A stretch of 64,000 bases of DNA from Abelmoschus esculentus (GCA_035048815.1 JAUCBN010000023.1:8191501-8255500), one strand, 5' to 3'; shown: positions 12,781 through 24,667, counted from the first letter of the stretch. The notes: generated from the letters alone by a model not told the origin. A program made the numbers and translations.

Positions 12781-13196
12781 TTCACCCACTCTCGATAAAT
12801 TCGTTTGTTTCGATCCACTCAACATAATTTTTTCCCTTTTTTATCGATTAATATTAATATACTAATAAAATTAAAATTTTTGAAAATAATCTTATATAAA
12901 ATTAAATTTTAAAATATAAAAATATTTAGATTTTAGATTTTAAGTGAATCTTTATTAATATTTATTGTAAATTAAATTTAAAAACAATTTTTATCAAGTA
13001 AAAATTCACTTAGTGAAAAAGATAAGATGTGAAAAATAATTAAATGAATATATTTGATTGATTGATCTTATAAATGACGTGATAAAAATGACTCATGAAC
13101 TCGTATGTAATATTATCTTTTTAAATTTTAAAATATATATTTAAAAGATAAGATCGTCACTTGTCGTTGTCATTGTCATCCTATTCCGAAATTATC

Positions 13197-13397
13197 GAAA
13201 AATTATAGCATGGGTCAGTTCCACCACCTGTTCATGGGACCAACCAATAGAAACTGTCCACTTCATTAATTTTTTCATGTCATAATTTTTTCCCAAGTGA
13301 ATCTTCACATGAAAAATTAAAAAATAATGAGGTGGACAGTTTCTATTGGTTGGTCCCATGGATGACATGGTAGGACTGACCCATGATATAATTTCTC
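13197..13397. mobile_element. Mutator-type MITE, 201 bp, exact 9-bp target duplication
   Basis: Long terminal inverted repeats, beginning GAAAAATTATAGCATGGGTC and ending GACCCATGATATAATTTCTC, run for about 65 bases each and include GACCAACCAATAGAAACTGT and its complement. The element is flanked by the exact 9-base repeat GAAATTATC (13188-13196 and 13398-13406). Nine-base duplications and long inverted ends indicate a Mutator-like non-autonomous element. At least six relatives occur in this window. Confidence 0.85.
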
Positions 13398-13677
13398 GAA
13401 ATTATCATTTACTAGTAACTTTTTTATTCGTATTATAATCTAAATTCTAAAATAAACTTTAAAATTTTTTAAAATATAAACATTAAACATCTATATATCT
13501 AATAGAGCCAACAAAAAGTAAGGGATGGGTCCACCGGGAAGCGAAAATCCGAAATGGTTCATGAATCCCCTTTTCCATTCTTTCCGCCCAGTTCCAATAT
13601 CCTTTTTGTATTCTTCTTCTTAAAAAATTTTCATTAATCCCCGAATTGAGTTTTTGGTCAGAATATATAAAATCAGT

Positions 13678-13704
13678 TATATATATATATATATATATAT
13701 ATAT
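13678..13704. repeat. (AT)n microsatellite
   Basis: An uninterrupted AT dinucleotide run lies in the promoter or 5' leader of the RTE1-type gene. Length variation is likely between accessions. Confidence 0.9.
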
Positions 13705-13900
13705 CAGCTGTTGTTGTTGAATATGAAACAACTTTAGCCACCTCTTCCACCACCCTCCAACAACACTAGTCAAAAGCAGAAGCAGATTTCCAAAGCAATA
13801 ACCTTTCTTCTTCTTCTTCTTTACCAACCATTAAAAAGATCTCTTCTTTGCTTTACCCTTATTTATTTCCAGCCAATTTACCCTACTTTCTCTGTTGCTG

Positions 13901-15037
13901 GTAAGTGAAACATCTTCCTTCACTGTCCTAAATTTTTCATTTTTTTTCTTCTGCTCTTTTATCTTAATTGAACATGCATTACATTGAACTAAAGTTCTTG
14001 TTTTTGTTTTAATGTTATGATGCAATTTTCTGGGTTTTGCTTGGTTTGTCTGAAGAAATGATTTTGAACTTTAGGGACTTGATAATTTAATTGGTGTTCT
14101 TGACTTTGTTGAATTGAAAAGCTTTAGGTAGGGCAAAAAGGGTTTGTAAGATGATTTCCCAATTAATGATTTGGTTAGTTGATTCAAGGTAAAGGGTATG
14201 ATATTACGGATGCTTGCTTTTAGGTAAAATATCTATTTAGAGCATTGCAAAAAAAATTAATTGCTTTGTCATTGAATGGAGTCTTCCATGTCGGTTTCGA
14301 GGTCCTTACGGTGCTTTGTACACGGTATCGGGGCTATTTCGCCGGTGTTAACTCTCGGATGTGGAGGAAACACAATGTTGTAACTAATCTTTAGTTTGTG
14401 TAAAGATGGAATGGTGTTTCCGGATCGAGTTGATGTAGATACCATAAAAAGGCCAAAAGGAATTTTATTCGAGGTTATAAGGACAGTAACTCGATGATTC
14501 CTAGGTTCCGAAATGGACAAGAACTTAGCATTTTATTAGGTGAATGAATATAGGCGAATGTGATAGTGTATCATAGTGTATACTATTTTGGATCTTATTG
14601 AACTTTGAATTTACACTTAGGTAGTTACAGGCACAATTCATTTACTTTCTAGTTTGGACTATTCGTCAACTAAATGAAACGTATCCGGATATTACATGGC
14701 TTGGATTTTTGCGCAATTATGAATATCGATCATTGCAGCCTGCTATAAAGTGACCGTTTTGTTACGGTGTATTTCGGAAAATCTTCTTGTTTACGTTGAT
14801 GATCATTCACCGTATATTGTCATTTGGAACTTTTGCAATCTTAGCACAATTCTTTTGCCTTTTTCTTGTATAGCATTTACTTATTGATATCGTATTTTGC
14901 ATTCTATCCTTTTACAAATGTAACGGTATTACGCATTTATCGTAGAATGAGATTATCGTCTTTGTGATTGGATAACAAGTCTGTCACGTGTGAGGGTGTT
15001 GTCTGAAATGATGATGGTTCGCCACGTAGAATTGCAG
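13901..15037 (+). other. Predicted 5'-leader intron of the RTE1-type gene
   Basis: A strong donor (CTG then GTAAGTG) at 13901 and the acceptor ATTGCAG ending at 15037 bracket about 1.1 kb without a convincing frame. The preceding exon is pyrimidine-rich (CTTCTTCTTCTTC near 13807), typical of plant 5' leaders. Splice sites were inferred by eye. Confidence 0.55.
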
Positions 15038-15045
15038 GAAACAGT

Positions 15046-15854
15046 ATGCCTCGTGGAAGACTTCCTGTAATGGATCTAAAAACAGGTTATGATGTCGAAC
15101 GCGATGAATCTAGAATTCAGCATGATCTGTGGCCTTTAGATGAAATTGATCCTAAGAATGTGAAGTTTCCTTGTTGTCTAGTTTGGACCCCACTCCCAGT
15201 TGTCTCATGGTTGGCACCTTTCATTGGACATGTCGGCATTTGCCGTGAGGCCGGAGCGGTTTTGGACTTTTCGGGATCATATTTTGTTAATGTCGAGGAT
15301 TTTGCTTTTGGTGCTGTAGCTCGATACGTACAACTCAATAGAGAAAAGGTATTGTTTTGTCCAGATGCTCGGAATTTAACATTTGTTGGAACTAGTGGTT
15401 GTTTCATTAACCAGTTTTATTGTGGAACTAGTGCTGCTTTCCTCCAAACCTGGCAGGGCACACATGCAAGCACGGGTACCGGCACACAGAGTACGGGACT
15501 GCTCTCACATGGGACGATGCCTTGCAGTCAAGCGTACGTTACTTTGAGCACAAGAGCTACAACCTCTTCACATGCAACTCTTACTCATTCGTTGCCAATT
15601 GTTTGAACCGACTCTGCTACGACGGATCAATGAATTGGAACATGATAGCCGTGGCAACACTGTTGATGCTCAAGGGACAGTGGATCAATAGCATGTCGAT
15701 AGTAAGATCATTCCTCCCTTTCACGGTGGTGCTCTGTCTCGGGTTAGTACTGGTTGGGTGGCCTTTCGTGGTCGGGCTCTTCTCGTTTTCGCTCCTCCTC
15801 CTCATGTGGTTTTTGTTAGGGACTTACTGTGTCAAAACCTTACTGGAAAGCTAG
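15046..15854 (+). CDS. RTE1: RTE1/RTH-family membrane protein (DUF778), ethylene-receptor regulator type
   Basis: Coding exons 15046-15348 and 15432-15854 encode 241 residues. The 83-base intron (GTATTG...ACTAG) restores the family sequence REK-CCFPPNLAGH. A probable 5' leader exon ends at 13900 (GTAAGT donor), with a leader intron 13901-15037 whose acceptor lies 8 bases before the ATG. Family landmarks are FPCCLVWTPLPVVSWLAPFI, GHVGIC (His62), DFAFG, TWDDALQSS, NCLNRLCY, and C-terminal hydrophobic segments around residues 190-235. In Arabidopsis RTE1 acts at the Golgi/ER to promote ETR1 ethylene-receptor function, and RTH is its paralogue. Assignment to RTE1 rather than RTH is not secure. 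Oddity: the family motif Asn-Cys-His is Asn150-Ser151-Tyr152 here. No frameshift remains once the intron is removed. Confidence 0.88.
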
Positions 15855-16187
15855 AGCTTTCACTCTTCTCTCTCCTTTTACCTCCATTGAAGTCAAATTT
15901 TTCGGTTGAAAGATGCAAGCATAGTTGGTACAGTTTGATGTTTCTTTCGAAATCCTAGGTTGTTGAATACCTGACATGCATTGGCCTAAGGTTGTCTTGT
16001 CCCTTCCCTCAACAAACTAAATTGTAGATTTGCTTCAAGGGAAGGGAAACTAAACATCTTATTACAATCTTAATATTTCTGAAGTAAGTTTATCAGGTTA
16101 GATTCCGACTTCTACATTAATGTCATACTCGAGTTGACTAGTTGGATTGTAGTCATACTAGGGAACTTGGTTGATTGTCAAATCTTC
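15855..16187 (+). other. 3' untranslated region and flank of the RTE1-type gene
   Basis: AT-moderate sequence after the stop codon, consistent with a 3' untranslated region. No other gene was recognised. Confidence 0.4.
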
Positions 16188-16436
16188 AGATGTGTTTCGC
16201 TACGTCTCTTCCGGGGATCATGTCAATCTCCATGAAGTGAGTTGAGGCGATACCTAGTTGTGTCAAGTATTGATTTGGGTATATTATACTCGTAGAAGTG
16301 GCTCTTCGTCCTTGAAGTAAGGAATTTGACGAGCAAATATTCGGACGTGTTTCCCTACATCTCTCCCCGGAACATGCCGTTGAGGCGATGCCGAGTTGTG
16401 TCAAGCATTGCTCTAGGCATATTATATTTGTCACTG
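16188..16436. repeat. Two-copy diverged direct repeat
   Basis: GTGTTTCGCTACGTCTCTTC near 16192 recurs as GTGTTTCCCTACATCTCTCC near 16347. In each copy this is followed by GTTGAGGCGATNCC, AGTTGTGTCAAG and a TATATTATA block. The copies are about 155 bases apart and unequal in spacing. Composition is less AT-rich than the surroundings. I do not recognise the source. Confidence 0.7.
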
Positions 16437-17249
16437 ATCCTTGTCTTGGTGCCTAGTCTGTCCGGTGGTGCAAGAGCATCATGGAAGACAGGTATACTTC
16501 TTAGGCATAACAGGACTAAATTTCAAAAATCGAAGAGTGCAGGGGTTGGGGGAATAATTAAACCAAAATATCTATATAAAGCAACAAATTTGGTTAATTT
16601 GATAATTGATATAAAAATTGACAAAACTGAATTAATATAATTATTTAAATCGATTTTTGGACAAATCTTGATTTAATTGAAAAAATCATTTTAATTGAAA
16701 AAATCATTTTAATTTTGAGTTAATCGAATCAAATTATTTAATTTTTCATTTTAATTCGAATGAACATCAGTTTTTTGAATTTGAGTTGTGTTGATTTTAA
16801 TTTTTGAACTTGGGTTGTGTTGATTTTTACAATTAAAACCAACGTTCAACCATTAATGGGTTTAAAATTATAAATTATTAAATTTAAACCCTAAATTCTA
16901 AATCCAACACTTAAATTAATTAATCTTAAACTTTAATTTCTAAACCATAAATTTTAGACTTAACCTTAAATTTTAATTCTAAATTTTAAATCTATATTTT
17001 TAATGATAAGACAACAATAACAACGAAAAGAGAAACGATTTTTATTCTAACAATAAAAATAGATACAATAAGTAGCGGATCTATAAATATATTTGATGGT
17101 GTGTAGCACAAAATATAATTATTACAAAAATTTAAAGATTAATTTATAAAATTTTTAAAAAATAAAAACAAATGTATAAATTTTAAAAAATTCAAGTTCT
17201 ACGACGCAGGATACAATAAAAAAATCATCCCACACAAGAACAAACAAGA
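16437..17249. other. AT-rich intergenic DNA
   Basis: Low-complexity AT-rich sequence with repeated CTAAATTTTAAA-like words and no supported gene. Confidence 0.5.
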
Positions 17250-17261
17250 GCAAAGATGTTG

Positions 17262-17393
17262 TTTATGAAGGTCACTGGTTCGAGTATCAGTATTGTTAGC
17301 ACAGTGATTGAGCGATTAATGTTTAATGATTAAAAGTATATACTCTAGAACAGATACTACTGTAATCACTGTAGTAAAAAAAAAAAAAAAAAA
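17262..17393 (+). mobile_element. tRNA-derived SINE, copy 2, with 12-bp target duplication
   Basis: The body contains GGTCACTGGTTCGAGTATC (B-box type), ACAGTGATTGAGCGATTAAT and TACTGTAATCACTGTAGT, and ends in a run of about 18 A. The exact 12-base direct repeat GCAAAGATGTTG flanks it (17250-17261 and 17394-17405). It matches copies at 7570 (inverted) and 38846. Confidence 0.78.
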
Positions 17394-17405
17394 GCAAAGA
17401 TGTTG

Positions 17406-18439
17406 GTTAACACCCCTTCCCTTCCTTTTAACCCCTTGCATGTGTTACATTCTTGCATGCTCCTCCTTGTCTGGTGCCACACTGCTAAGCCTTCCTCCAT
17501 TGCTTTCATCATCACAACACAAAAGCTTAGGGTTCACAGCTGACACGACAAATCAATGTTTGATCCAAAAAGACTGAACAATTTAATGGCGTAAAGCAAG
17601 AACCATGGTCTGGTCTCTCTCGCAGTTAGGGTTTTCTATCTTCCACTTCGGATGTTTCGCTATACATGAACTATTTCCCCACATCAGGACACAATGAACT
17701 GAATATGGGTCACACACCTGCAGTCTCTTCCTTTTTTAATGTACTAAAAAGAAGAGAGAAAAAAAAAACACTTGTTTGAATCACTTTTTAATATATAAGG
17801 ATAATAACGAGACGGTACGGGCGAGTTTTTGGTCATTTTGAATTTGATTTGACTTATAAATTTTTAAATTAGACTCTGTTCTGTTGTGGATATATATTAG
17901 TGTACTCGTCTCGCTTTGTATCGGTATATCAACTTTTAAATAAGATTTTAGATTAAAATTTAGAGTTTAAAACTAAAATTTAGAGTTTAAGATTAAAATA
18001 TAAAATTTTAATTTTAATATTTAAATATACATATAAACAATAAAAAATGTATTTATGTGAGATCTAGAGATATAGAGGTCCATGAGATGATGTTTGTTGA
18101 TGTCTTTATAAAGGTTATGGTTTATAAGATATTTATTGGATACGATTGGGGTTTTGGACATGCGTAATAAAAACGACCGTATAGGGTCCTTTAAAAAGAA
18201 GGGACCCAAAATTTTGATAAATTATATTTATTAGATATGTTAATCTCGAAATTTATTATAATTTTTTTAAAATATGCTCTTAAAAAGTTGAGTATAATTA
18301 TTAAAATGTTATAATTATTTTATAAATGTGATAATTGATTATATAATCTTATTGATTATTCTTATTATTATTGTTTCAGTAAAATCAGTAAAATTCTAGA
18401 GAGACACAGTAGTAACGACCCCATAGGGACCCAAAAAAG
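17406..18439. other. Intergenic, first 350 bases less AT-rich
   Basis: 17406-17760 is more GC-rich than most intergenic DNA here but has no frame that looks like protein. The rest is AT-rich. It lies about 3 kb upstream of the ATH1-type gene and could hold distal regulatory sequence, but I see no specific motif. Confidence 0.35.
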
Positions 18440-18531
18440 ATAATTGCTTTTGAGGATCACATTTTGAAACGATAATTGTTTTTGAGGATCACATTTTTAA
18501 ACGATAATTGCTTATAAGGGTCACATTTTAA
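18440..18531. repeat. Three-copy tandem minisatellite, unit about 36 bases
   Basis: The word GATAATTG(C/T)TTTTGAGGATCACATTTT is repeated three times head to tail, the last copy diverged (CTTATAAGGGTCACATTTT). It contains GATCACAT in the first two units. Confidence 0.75.
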
Positions 18532-18741
18532 TAAATTGTACACAATTCCTAAAATCTTTAAACCGTTCCTGATCAATGATCGTTGATCGACAATCAATAA
18601 TTTATTATCAAAACTATTCTATAAAGTGTAACTCTTTTGAATATCGAAGTGTACAACAATGTTAAAAGCTTTTGATGCTCCTAAGGTGATCAAATAATTT
18701 AAGATAAATAATATTATTTATTATCAAAATAATTCAATATT

Positions 18742-18905
18742 AGTGGCGGATGCACCTATTGTATAAGGTGGACTCAGGTTCACTCTTAATTTTTAAAATT
18801 TATATATATATTTTTTAATTTTTTAAATATAATGAATTAGTCCTTAAATTTTTTTAATATTTTTAAACTGTATTTTCCCTTAAATATTTTTTTTAATTCG
18901 CCACT
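18742..18905. mobile_element. Possible hAT MITE with AGTGGCGGA ends
   Basis: The ends AGTGGCGGATGC and AATTCGCCACT are inverted and resemble the ends of the element at 5122. No target duplication is evident. The 164-base interior is AT-rich. Confidence 0.42.
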
Positions 18906-19071
18906 GTTCCAATTTTATTCGATTTCGATCAAAGGTTCACTAAAACATTTAAACCTTATATGACCTGAAAATACATTTTCCTACCATCATTTATATCTGT
19001 GCTTTTCTTACCAATGTCATTTATATCCGTTGGTAGTTGCTCAATGGGATTGTTTATAATTATAATGGAGT

Positions 19072-19456
19072 TGAATTAATTATAGGTAGGGCTATATTTG
19101 AATCATATAATTATTAAAAATTATATTTTAGTCACTCAATTATAGGTAAAGTTATACTTAGATCATTTAACTGTTAAATTTTATATTTGAGTCATTAAAT
19201 TATAAATAATATTACATTTGGATCACCCTTCATAATTAAAAATATATTAATTTATTCATTTTTCTTAATATACGTAAATATAATCTTATCATAACTAAAC
19301 TAATAAGTATATCTTTTAATAATTAAGTGATTTAAATATAATTTTATCCATAATTAAATAATTTATATGTAACTTTTAATAATTAAGTGACTTAAATATA
19401 ATCTAACTCAAATATAATCTAACCTATAATTAAGTGATATTTATCGTAGTTTTACC
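19072..19456. repeat. Foldback built from ATATTT-GATCACTTAATTAT units, copy 1
   Basis: The left half repeats TTATATTTGGATCA-CTTAATTATTAAA at about 38-base intervals. The right half carries the same units in inverse orientation (TAATAATTAAGTGACTTAAA) and ends near GTAGTTTTACCC. Related elements lie at 28221, 34829 and 40625. Confidence 0.65.
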
Positions 19457-20736
19457 CTTGTTTATAGGATGCAAATTGTCTATCAACCTCTTTATGCCTC
19501 CATCTATGCCCCACTTCAAATTAAAGGGCTTGGGGTTTAGGGTTTTAAGTTAGGAGTTTTGGTTAGGATTTAGGAGTAGGGTGTATTTTATAGAGTATAA
19601 GATTTAGGATTTAAAATATAAAAAATAAGGGTTTAGGATTTAAAATTAAATTTTTTTAAAAAAATTAAAAAACCCTGAAATGAGACACAGTTCATAAGGG
19701 GCAAGAAAAGACCGACTTATCCATCAGGATCCCACAAAACACGCACCAAATTGTTGTTAAAACACCTTCAAACATCACCAATTACTGACAAGAATCCAAG
19801 GATTCAGACTCACAGGATCAACTGATATTTGCTTCAAATGTTCATTATTACAAAAGATTTGGTCTGCCTCCATACTCCATACTCGACCATAAGTAGTCAA
19901 TAGATTTAGATTATGACATTATGTACTCTCTATGAATAGTAAAACAGTAAACACCCTTTGAAGTTTAAGCACACTAGAGCTAGACTAGACTCACACTAGA
20001 CTGTTTAGTGCCAGCATTGATCTTTGCTTTGGGAGTTCTTGGAGTACCAACAATGGCAATAACAATGCTTGCCAGTTGCTTGAATAAATGCGTCAAAGAT
20101 ATTTGCCCATCAGATATCTCTCGTCACCTTTTAGTACAGCTTTTTGCATCATCATCATCGTCGTCGTATATATTCGAAGTACACTGCAAGCAACACAGTG
20201 TGTTTTCTAGCCATACCCCTTCACAAAATTTTGGTTGGTTTTCTGTTCTAGTTGTGTTGCTTATACTTTTTGTGTTACTCAATTCATTCACCTTTCTCAT
20301 CAGAACACATTAACCATTAGAGAAGTTATCCCCCTCCCCCCAATTGTGTTCAAAATGAGCTAAAAAAGCAAGAGACTTTCTTCTGAAACATGGTGCACCT
20401 GACATGAACCAGAAGTTTTCGACAGAGAGAATCCAGATATTTTAATTGTGATGATTGCAGAGAAAGCAGATAAATGAGAGGGTGAGAAGGAGAGAGAGAA
20501 AGAGAGAGGGGGCCCTCTCTAAAGCCTGCAACAGAAATGAGTGGCACTGCACACTAAAGAGTATTGTGCTTCCCTTCCTTTTCTCTCCATCTTCTCTTTC
20601 CATGTTAATGAAATGGGCCATCTCCATGTATTTGTTTCCTTCTGCGCCATCTGCTTTTTATTTTCATTTTTTCTGGGGCTCTTTTGGACTCTATCTCCCT
20701 CCATTTTTAGAGCTTTAAAATCTTTGTTGGACTGAT

Positions 20737-20744
20737 TATATATC
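20737..20744 (+). promoter_or_regulatory. Candidate TATA box of the ATH1-type gene
   Basis: TTATATATC precedes a leader that would begin near 20770, continue to a donor after GTCTCAG at about 21048, and resume near 21734. The start site is inferred. Confidence 0.35.
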
Positions 20745-20769
20745 TTCTTGGGGTACTGAAACTGTGAAA

Positions 20770-21779
20770 TCTCAGTATCTCAGTTTCTTGGTGTTTGAGT
20801 TCTTTGAAAAGAAAGGAAAAACTCCACTTTTCTGTTCATGCAAACAAGTTAACCCCACCTCCTTTGTGTTTGCTTTCTCTTAGTATTCTATGTGAAAGAA
20901 GAAAACAAAGTCTTTTTGGTTCACTACAGTTCCTTTCTGGGTTTCTTGACAATGTTCTTTTTAAGGAGAACAATACCCTATTAAGCTGGTTTTCCATTGT
21001 AGATAGATATGCAAGCTTGAAAACTACTCTACTCTTCATATAGTCTCAGGTGGGTCATCTTCTTTTTTCAGCTTACCTCTTTGTTTCAAACACACAAAGC
21101 ATTGAAGCCTCTAAAGTCTAAATATTTTACTTTCTAGTGCATGAACTGTTTAAATATGAAGATTTAAGCTTTCTATATATGTTCTCATGTTCTTCCTTTT
21201 TGTTCAACTTTAGACTTTCTTCCAACTGTGCTGTAGTGTTCATTGTCATAGGGGGTCTTCTTTGTGCATGAATTTGAGTTATTAATGGCATTGTGAGCCC
21301 CATTTTACCCTGACTGACATGCTTCTGCACTTAGAATTTGTGGTGAAATATTTCTCTTATCAACAGTCTTATCTTTGTGAGAGTGGGGCAGGAAGTGACC
21401 TCAATAATTTTGAAAGGTTAAATCATTTCACATAATGCTTGTGAGAAATCTGTGTAAGTGTGGGGCAGGCACTTATATTGGGATCTGATGATTTTTATCT
21501 TAGAATTCTGGTTTTTCCATTTCTGCTAGTATGTGATTTATATTCTCTTTTTATATGTATTAATCTGGTGATTTCATTTCATTCCCATTTTACCAGTTCT
21601 CCAGGTTCATGGTGGATCAATGGAATGATCATAGTTGAACTCAAGGAAGTTGTTTAGTGAACTTATATCGGCTTGACACCCGAAATGATGTAATGAATGC
21701 TAAGATTTAGGAACTCCATGTTGCAGCCTGCAGGAGCTTCATATGCCTATGGCCATGTGATTTTTGTGCCCAAAGTATA
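20770..21779 (+). other. Predicted 5' leader with upstream ATGs and an intron, ATH1-type gene
   Basis: The presumed leader exon contains several short upstream frames that start with ATG and stop quickly (for example at 20837 and 20951). A likely leader intron runs from the GTGGGT donor after 21048 to an AG near 21733. If transcription starts further upstream, a 38-codon frame at 20602-20718 would also be included. Splice sites are by eye only. Confidence 0.4.
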
Positions 21780-23784
21780 ATGGAGAATGATATGTTCGGT
21801 GTTCATCGGGAGATGGTGGGTCAAAATTCTGTTGTTGTCGATGGGATTCCATCGGAGATGATCACTAATAATTCTATTATAGAGTCCAACTTGTTTAACC
21901 AGATCAACCAAAACCAGACGCTAGCTGGATTCCCTGTGCATCCCTCGGTGCAAGGGGTTTTTAGTGGCGATCTATGTGCTGATCTCCATACTAATCACGC
22001 CAGGTTCTTTGACCCTAATGTGTCAGCTGGAAGGAAGGTTGCGAGTGTTGCTTCGGGTTCTGAACATGACATCGAGTTTCATGATCAATTCATGGGGAGG
22101 ACGCCCATTTCTTTATCTCAACCTGCAAGGTGTGGTCTTCGAGAAAACTTAAACGAGCTGGAAAATGTAGCGCCTTCGGTCTACCCTCAGGATTTTCGGA
22201 CCTACTCTTCGACAGAATGTTCCGATGGAATGAATTCTATAATGGTGACCTCGGTGAATTCTGCATTCAATGATGTTTTTGGTAACGTGACCAACAAGTG
22301 GGATTATGAGAAGTTTCCTGGTTCTCTCGAACTTATTGGGAAAACCCCATTGAAGACAGCGTTTCAATCCTATTCGTCGATAGGATGTTTGGTTCCGAAC
22401 GGGTGGATGCCACCAGATGGTGCAAATATGAGCTTGAATTATCCCTGTGGTTCCTCGAAAAGCAGTAACGGGCTATCTTTAAGTCTTGCAACATCACTTC
22501 CTGGAGTAATGGGTGGGAACAATATACCTGATCAATCCTCCGAAATAAATTGTTGCTTGAATACAACAAGGTTAGGCTCAGAACAAACATCTTGCAATGC
22601 TAAGGAGCTTTCTCTGAGTTTCGGTTCTGATGGATCAGTTCAAGTATCACATTTGATATCGGGATCGAGATATCTGCATGCAGTTCAAGAAATACTTTCG
22701 CAAATTGCAAGCTATTCTCTTCAAAATCTAGACCAGATGACTATTGGAGCTGGAGCCAGAACAGCATTCTCCTCTGGCAGTATTGCCGAAAGATGGATGG
22801 CGGTGATGGATTCTAATGATCTCGCTGAAATTGATGGTAACTCTGAGGTTCGTTTAGAAGCAGACATACAACAACAGGCGGACGAGGCAAAAAAATCCCA
22901 ACTACTGACCTTGCTCCAAGTGGTATGTTGATCTAACTTATGCTGGTAGAATTGTCTGCTTCAATTGCCTTTTCTAAATATGAACTGCATAACGTTCTTG
23001 GTTATCGAATTCGTAAGATAGACGGATTTGTTTCTCGAATTTCTTGCTTTTCTCTATTTGATGGTGTCTTTAACACGGCATTGCGGTGTACTTGAACGGC
23101 CTTGCTATCCCTCTTTATTGATGCCAGGTTGATGACAGATACAGTCGATGCTTGGACGAAATCCATACGGTTATTTCTGCATTCCATGCCGCAACCGAGT
23201 TGGACCCTCGGGTGCATGCTAGTTTCTCCCTGCATACAATCTCTTCTCTATACAAGAACCTTAGAGAGAGGATCAGCAACCAGATCCTAGCCATGGGAGT
23301 GAATTTTGACAGTGGATCCACTGGAAGCAGGGAGAAATCTTTTCAGAATTCATTCATCCAGGAGCAATGGGAACTACAGCAGCTAAAGAAGAAGGATCAA
23401 ATATGGAGACCACAGAGAGGGCTGCCAGAGAAGTCTGTCTCGGTTTTACGTGCATGGATGTTTCAGAACTTCCTTCACCCGTAAGCCTTCTCACCAAAGA
23501 ATTGCTTGTAAGACACGGTTCTGCATAATTTTTTGACATATCTCACTTGCAGGTACCCTAAGGATGCAGAAAAACATTTACTTGCAATAAAAAGTGGCTT
23601 AACAAGGAGCCAGGTCTCTAATTGGTTCATCAATGCCCGTGTTCGTCTATGGAAGCCGATGATCGAGGAAATGTACTCAGAGATGAACGGCAACAGCAGA
23701 AAAGCACGACAAAACGAGGAAGGTACCAACAGCAATCCCAGGAGTCAGATCAGCATCAACCATCAAAGATTTAGCATCAATTAA
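21780..23784 (+). CDS. ATH1: ATH1-type BELL (TALE) homeodomain transcription factor
   Basis: Coding exons 21780-22922, 23128-23480 and 23553-23784 give 575 residues, longer than Arabidopsis ATH1 (473) because of the poorly conserved N-terminal half. The SKY box is near residue 290 (ISGSRYLHAVQEILSQIASY). The BELL domain follows across exons 1-2 (VDDRYSRCLDEIHTVISAFH, then HTISSLYKNLRERI). The TALE homeodomain is at about 474-534 (IWRPQRGLPEKSVSVLRAWM ... YPKDAEKHLLAIKSGL ... VSNWFINARVRLWKPMIEEM), with the Pro-Tyr-Pro loop and Trp-Phe-Ile-Asn-Ala recognition helix intact. It would act in the nucleus as a partner of KNOX proteins; in Arabidopsis ATH1 works in the shoot meristem, flowering time and organ boundaries. 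Exon 1 ends at a strong GTATGT donor. The gene converges with the NDL1-type gene about 0.9 kb away. Confidence 0.93.
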
Positions 23785-24667
23785 AAGCACAAGAAAGGAA
23801 GTACCAATTCAGTCGATGGATTCGAACACGTTTTCGGCTGGAAAGAAACACATCCAACTCAAGGTTACAACTGTACATAATGCTCCATTATAGTTGGGAG
23901 TTGGGACCTTTGGCTTTAAGGGTATGGTTCTAATTCAAACATGGAACTCTTTTGTTGAAAATGTTACGAAATTCATAGTAAAGACGCTTTTAACGCACTG
24001 TGATGGGTAAATGGTAACCAAAAGACTTGTAGAATTCTTTTACCCTGTATCTCCTTACCATGATTATTGAAAACCCTTTATTTACCATGATTACATTCTC
24101 TCTGGATTCACCAAGTTCCAAAAGAGAATAATTTGATGGGAATCAAATCATTTTCCTGGAAAGTGGGTGGTAAAGACAAAGGTGACTATTTCAGTGACAC
24201 TGTGACCGGTCTAATGGTTTTTTTTCTTAGCTTTTCTCATCATTTACCTGGAAAGTGACATGAACCCATTTTCAATGGCTGATTCAATAGCCAGATGATC
24301 AGCAGTGCACCACCATGATTAGCCTCCTAGACCCCACCGTGTCTGGCTGAAAATCAGTAGGGTGTGTGGTTCATTGAATGATTCAAAACATAAACAGTAT
24401 GCAAAACAGATAAACCAGAGATAGAGAATGGAGAGCACATTGTTATTATCAGTAAAAACTGGTGTTTCTCTGGTAAATAATTATCGGATGAATTTACAGA
24501 ATGATTAAAACTTAAGGTTACAAATAAAAGAATTGACAATATCTCCTTTTTTCCCATCTGTCCATCTCTATCTACAACAACCCTCATCCACCGGTCAAAA
24601 GATGTTTACATGCCTTACATTTACATATATGTATTACAAAAAGGTGATGTTGCCTTACCTCTCCAAC
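23785..24667. other. Convergent 3' ends of the ATH1-type and NDL1-type genes
   Basis: The stop codons of two convergent genes are 884 bases apart. The interval should contain both 3' untranslated regions. No further gene was seen. Confidence 0.5.

Noticed and set aside
15432..15606. Apparent frameshift in the RTE1-type gene (continuous frame ends in a Thr/Ser-rich tail)
   Set aside because: An 83-base GT/AG intron at 15349-15431 restores the conserved CCFPPNLAGH sequence and the rest of the family protein, so there is no frameshift.
16326..16640. 104-residue frame downstream of the RTE1-type gene
   Set aside because: It spans one copy of the unassigned direct repeat and then AT-rich DNA; the frame is not kept in the other copy.
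20008..20313. 101-residue hydrophobic-looking frame upstream of the ATH1-type gene
   Set aside because: It opens with GTG rather than ATG, is Ser-rich from a TCATCATCATCG run, and matches no family I know; more likely promoter DNA.
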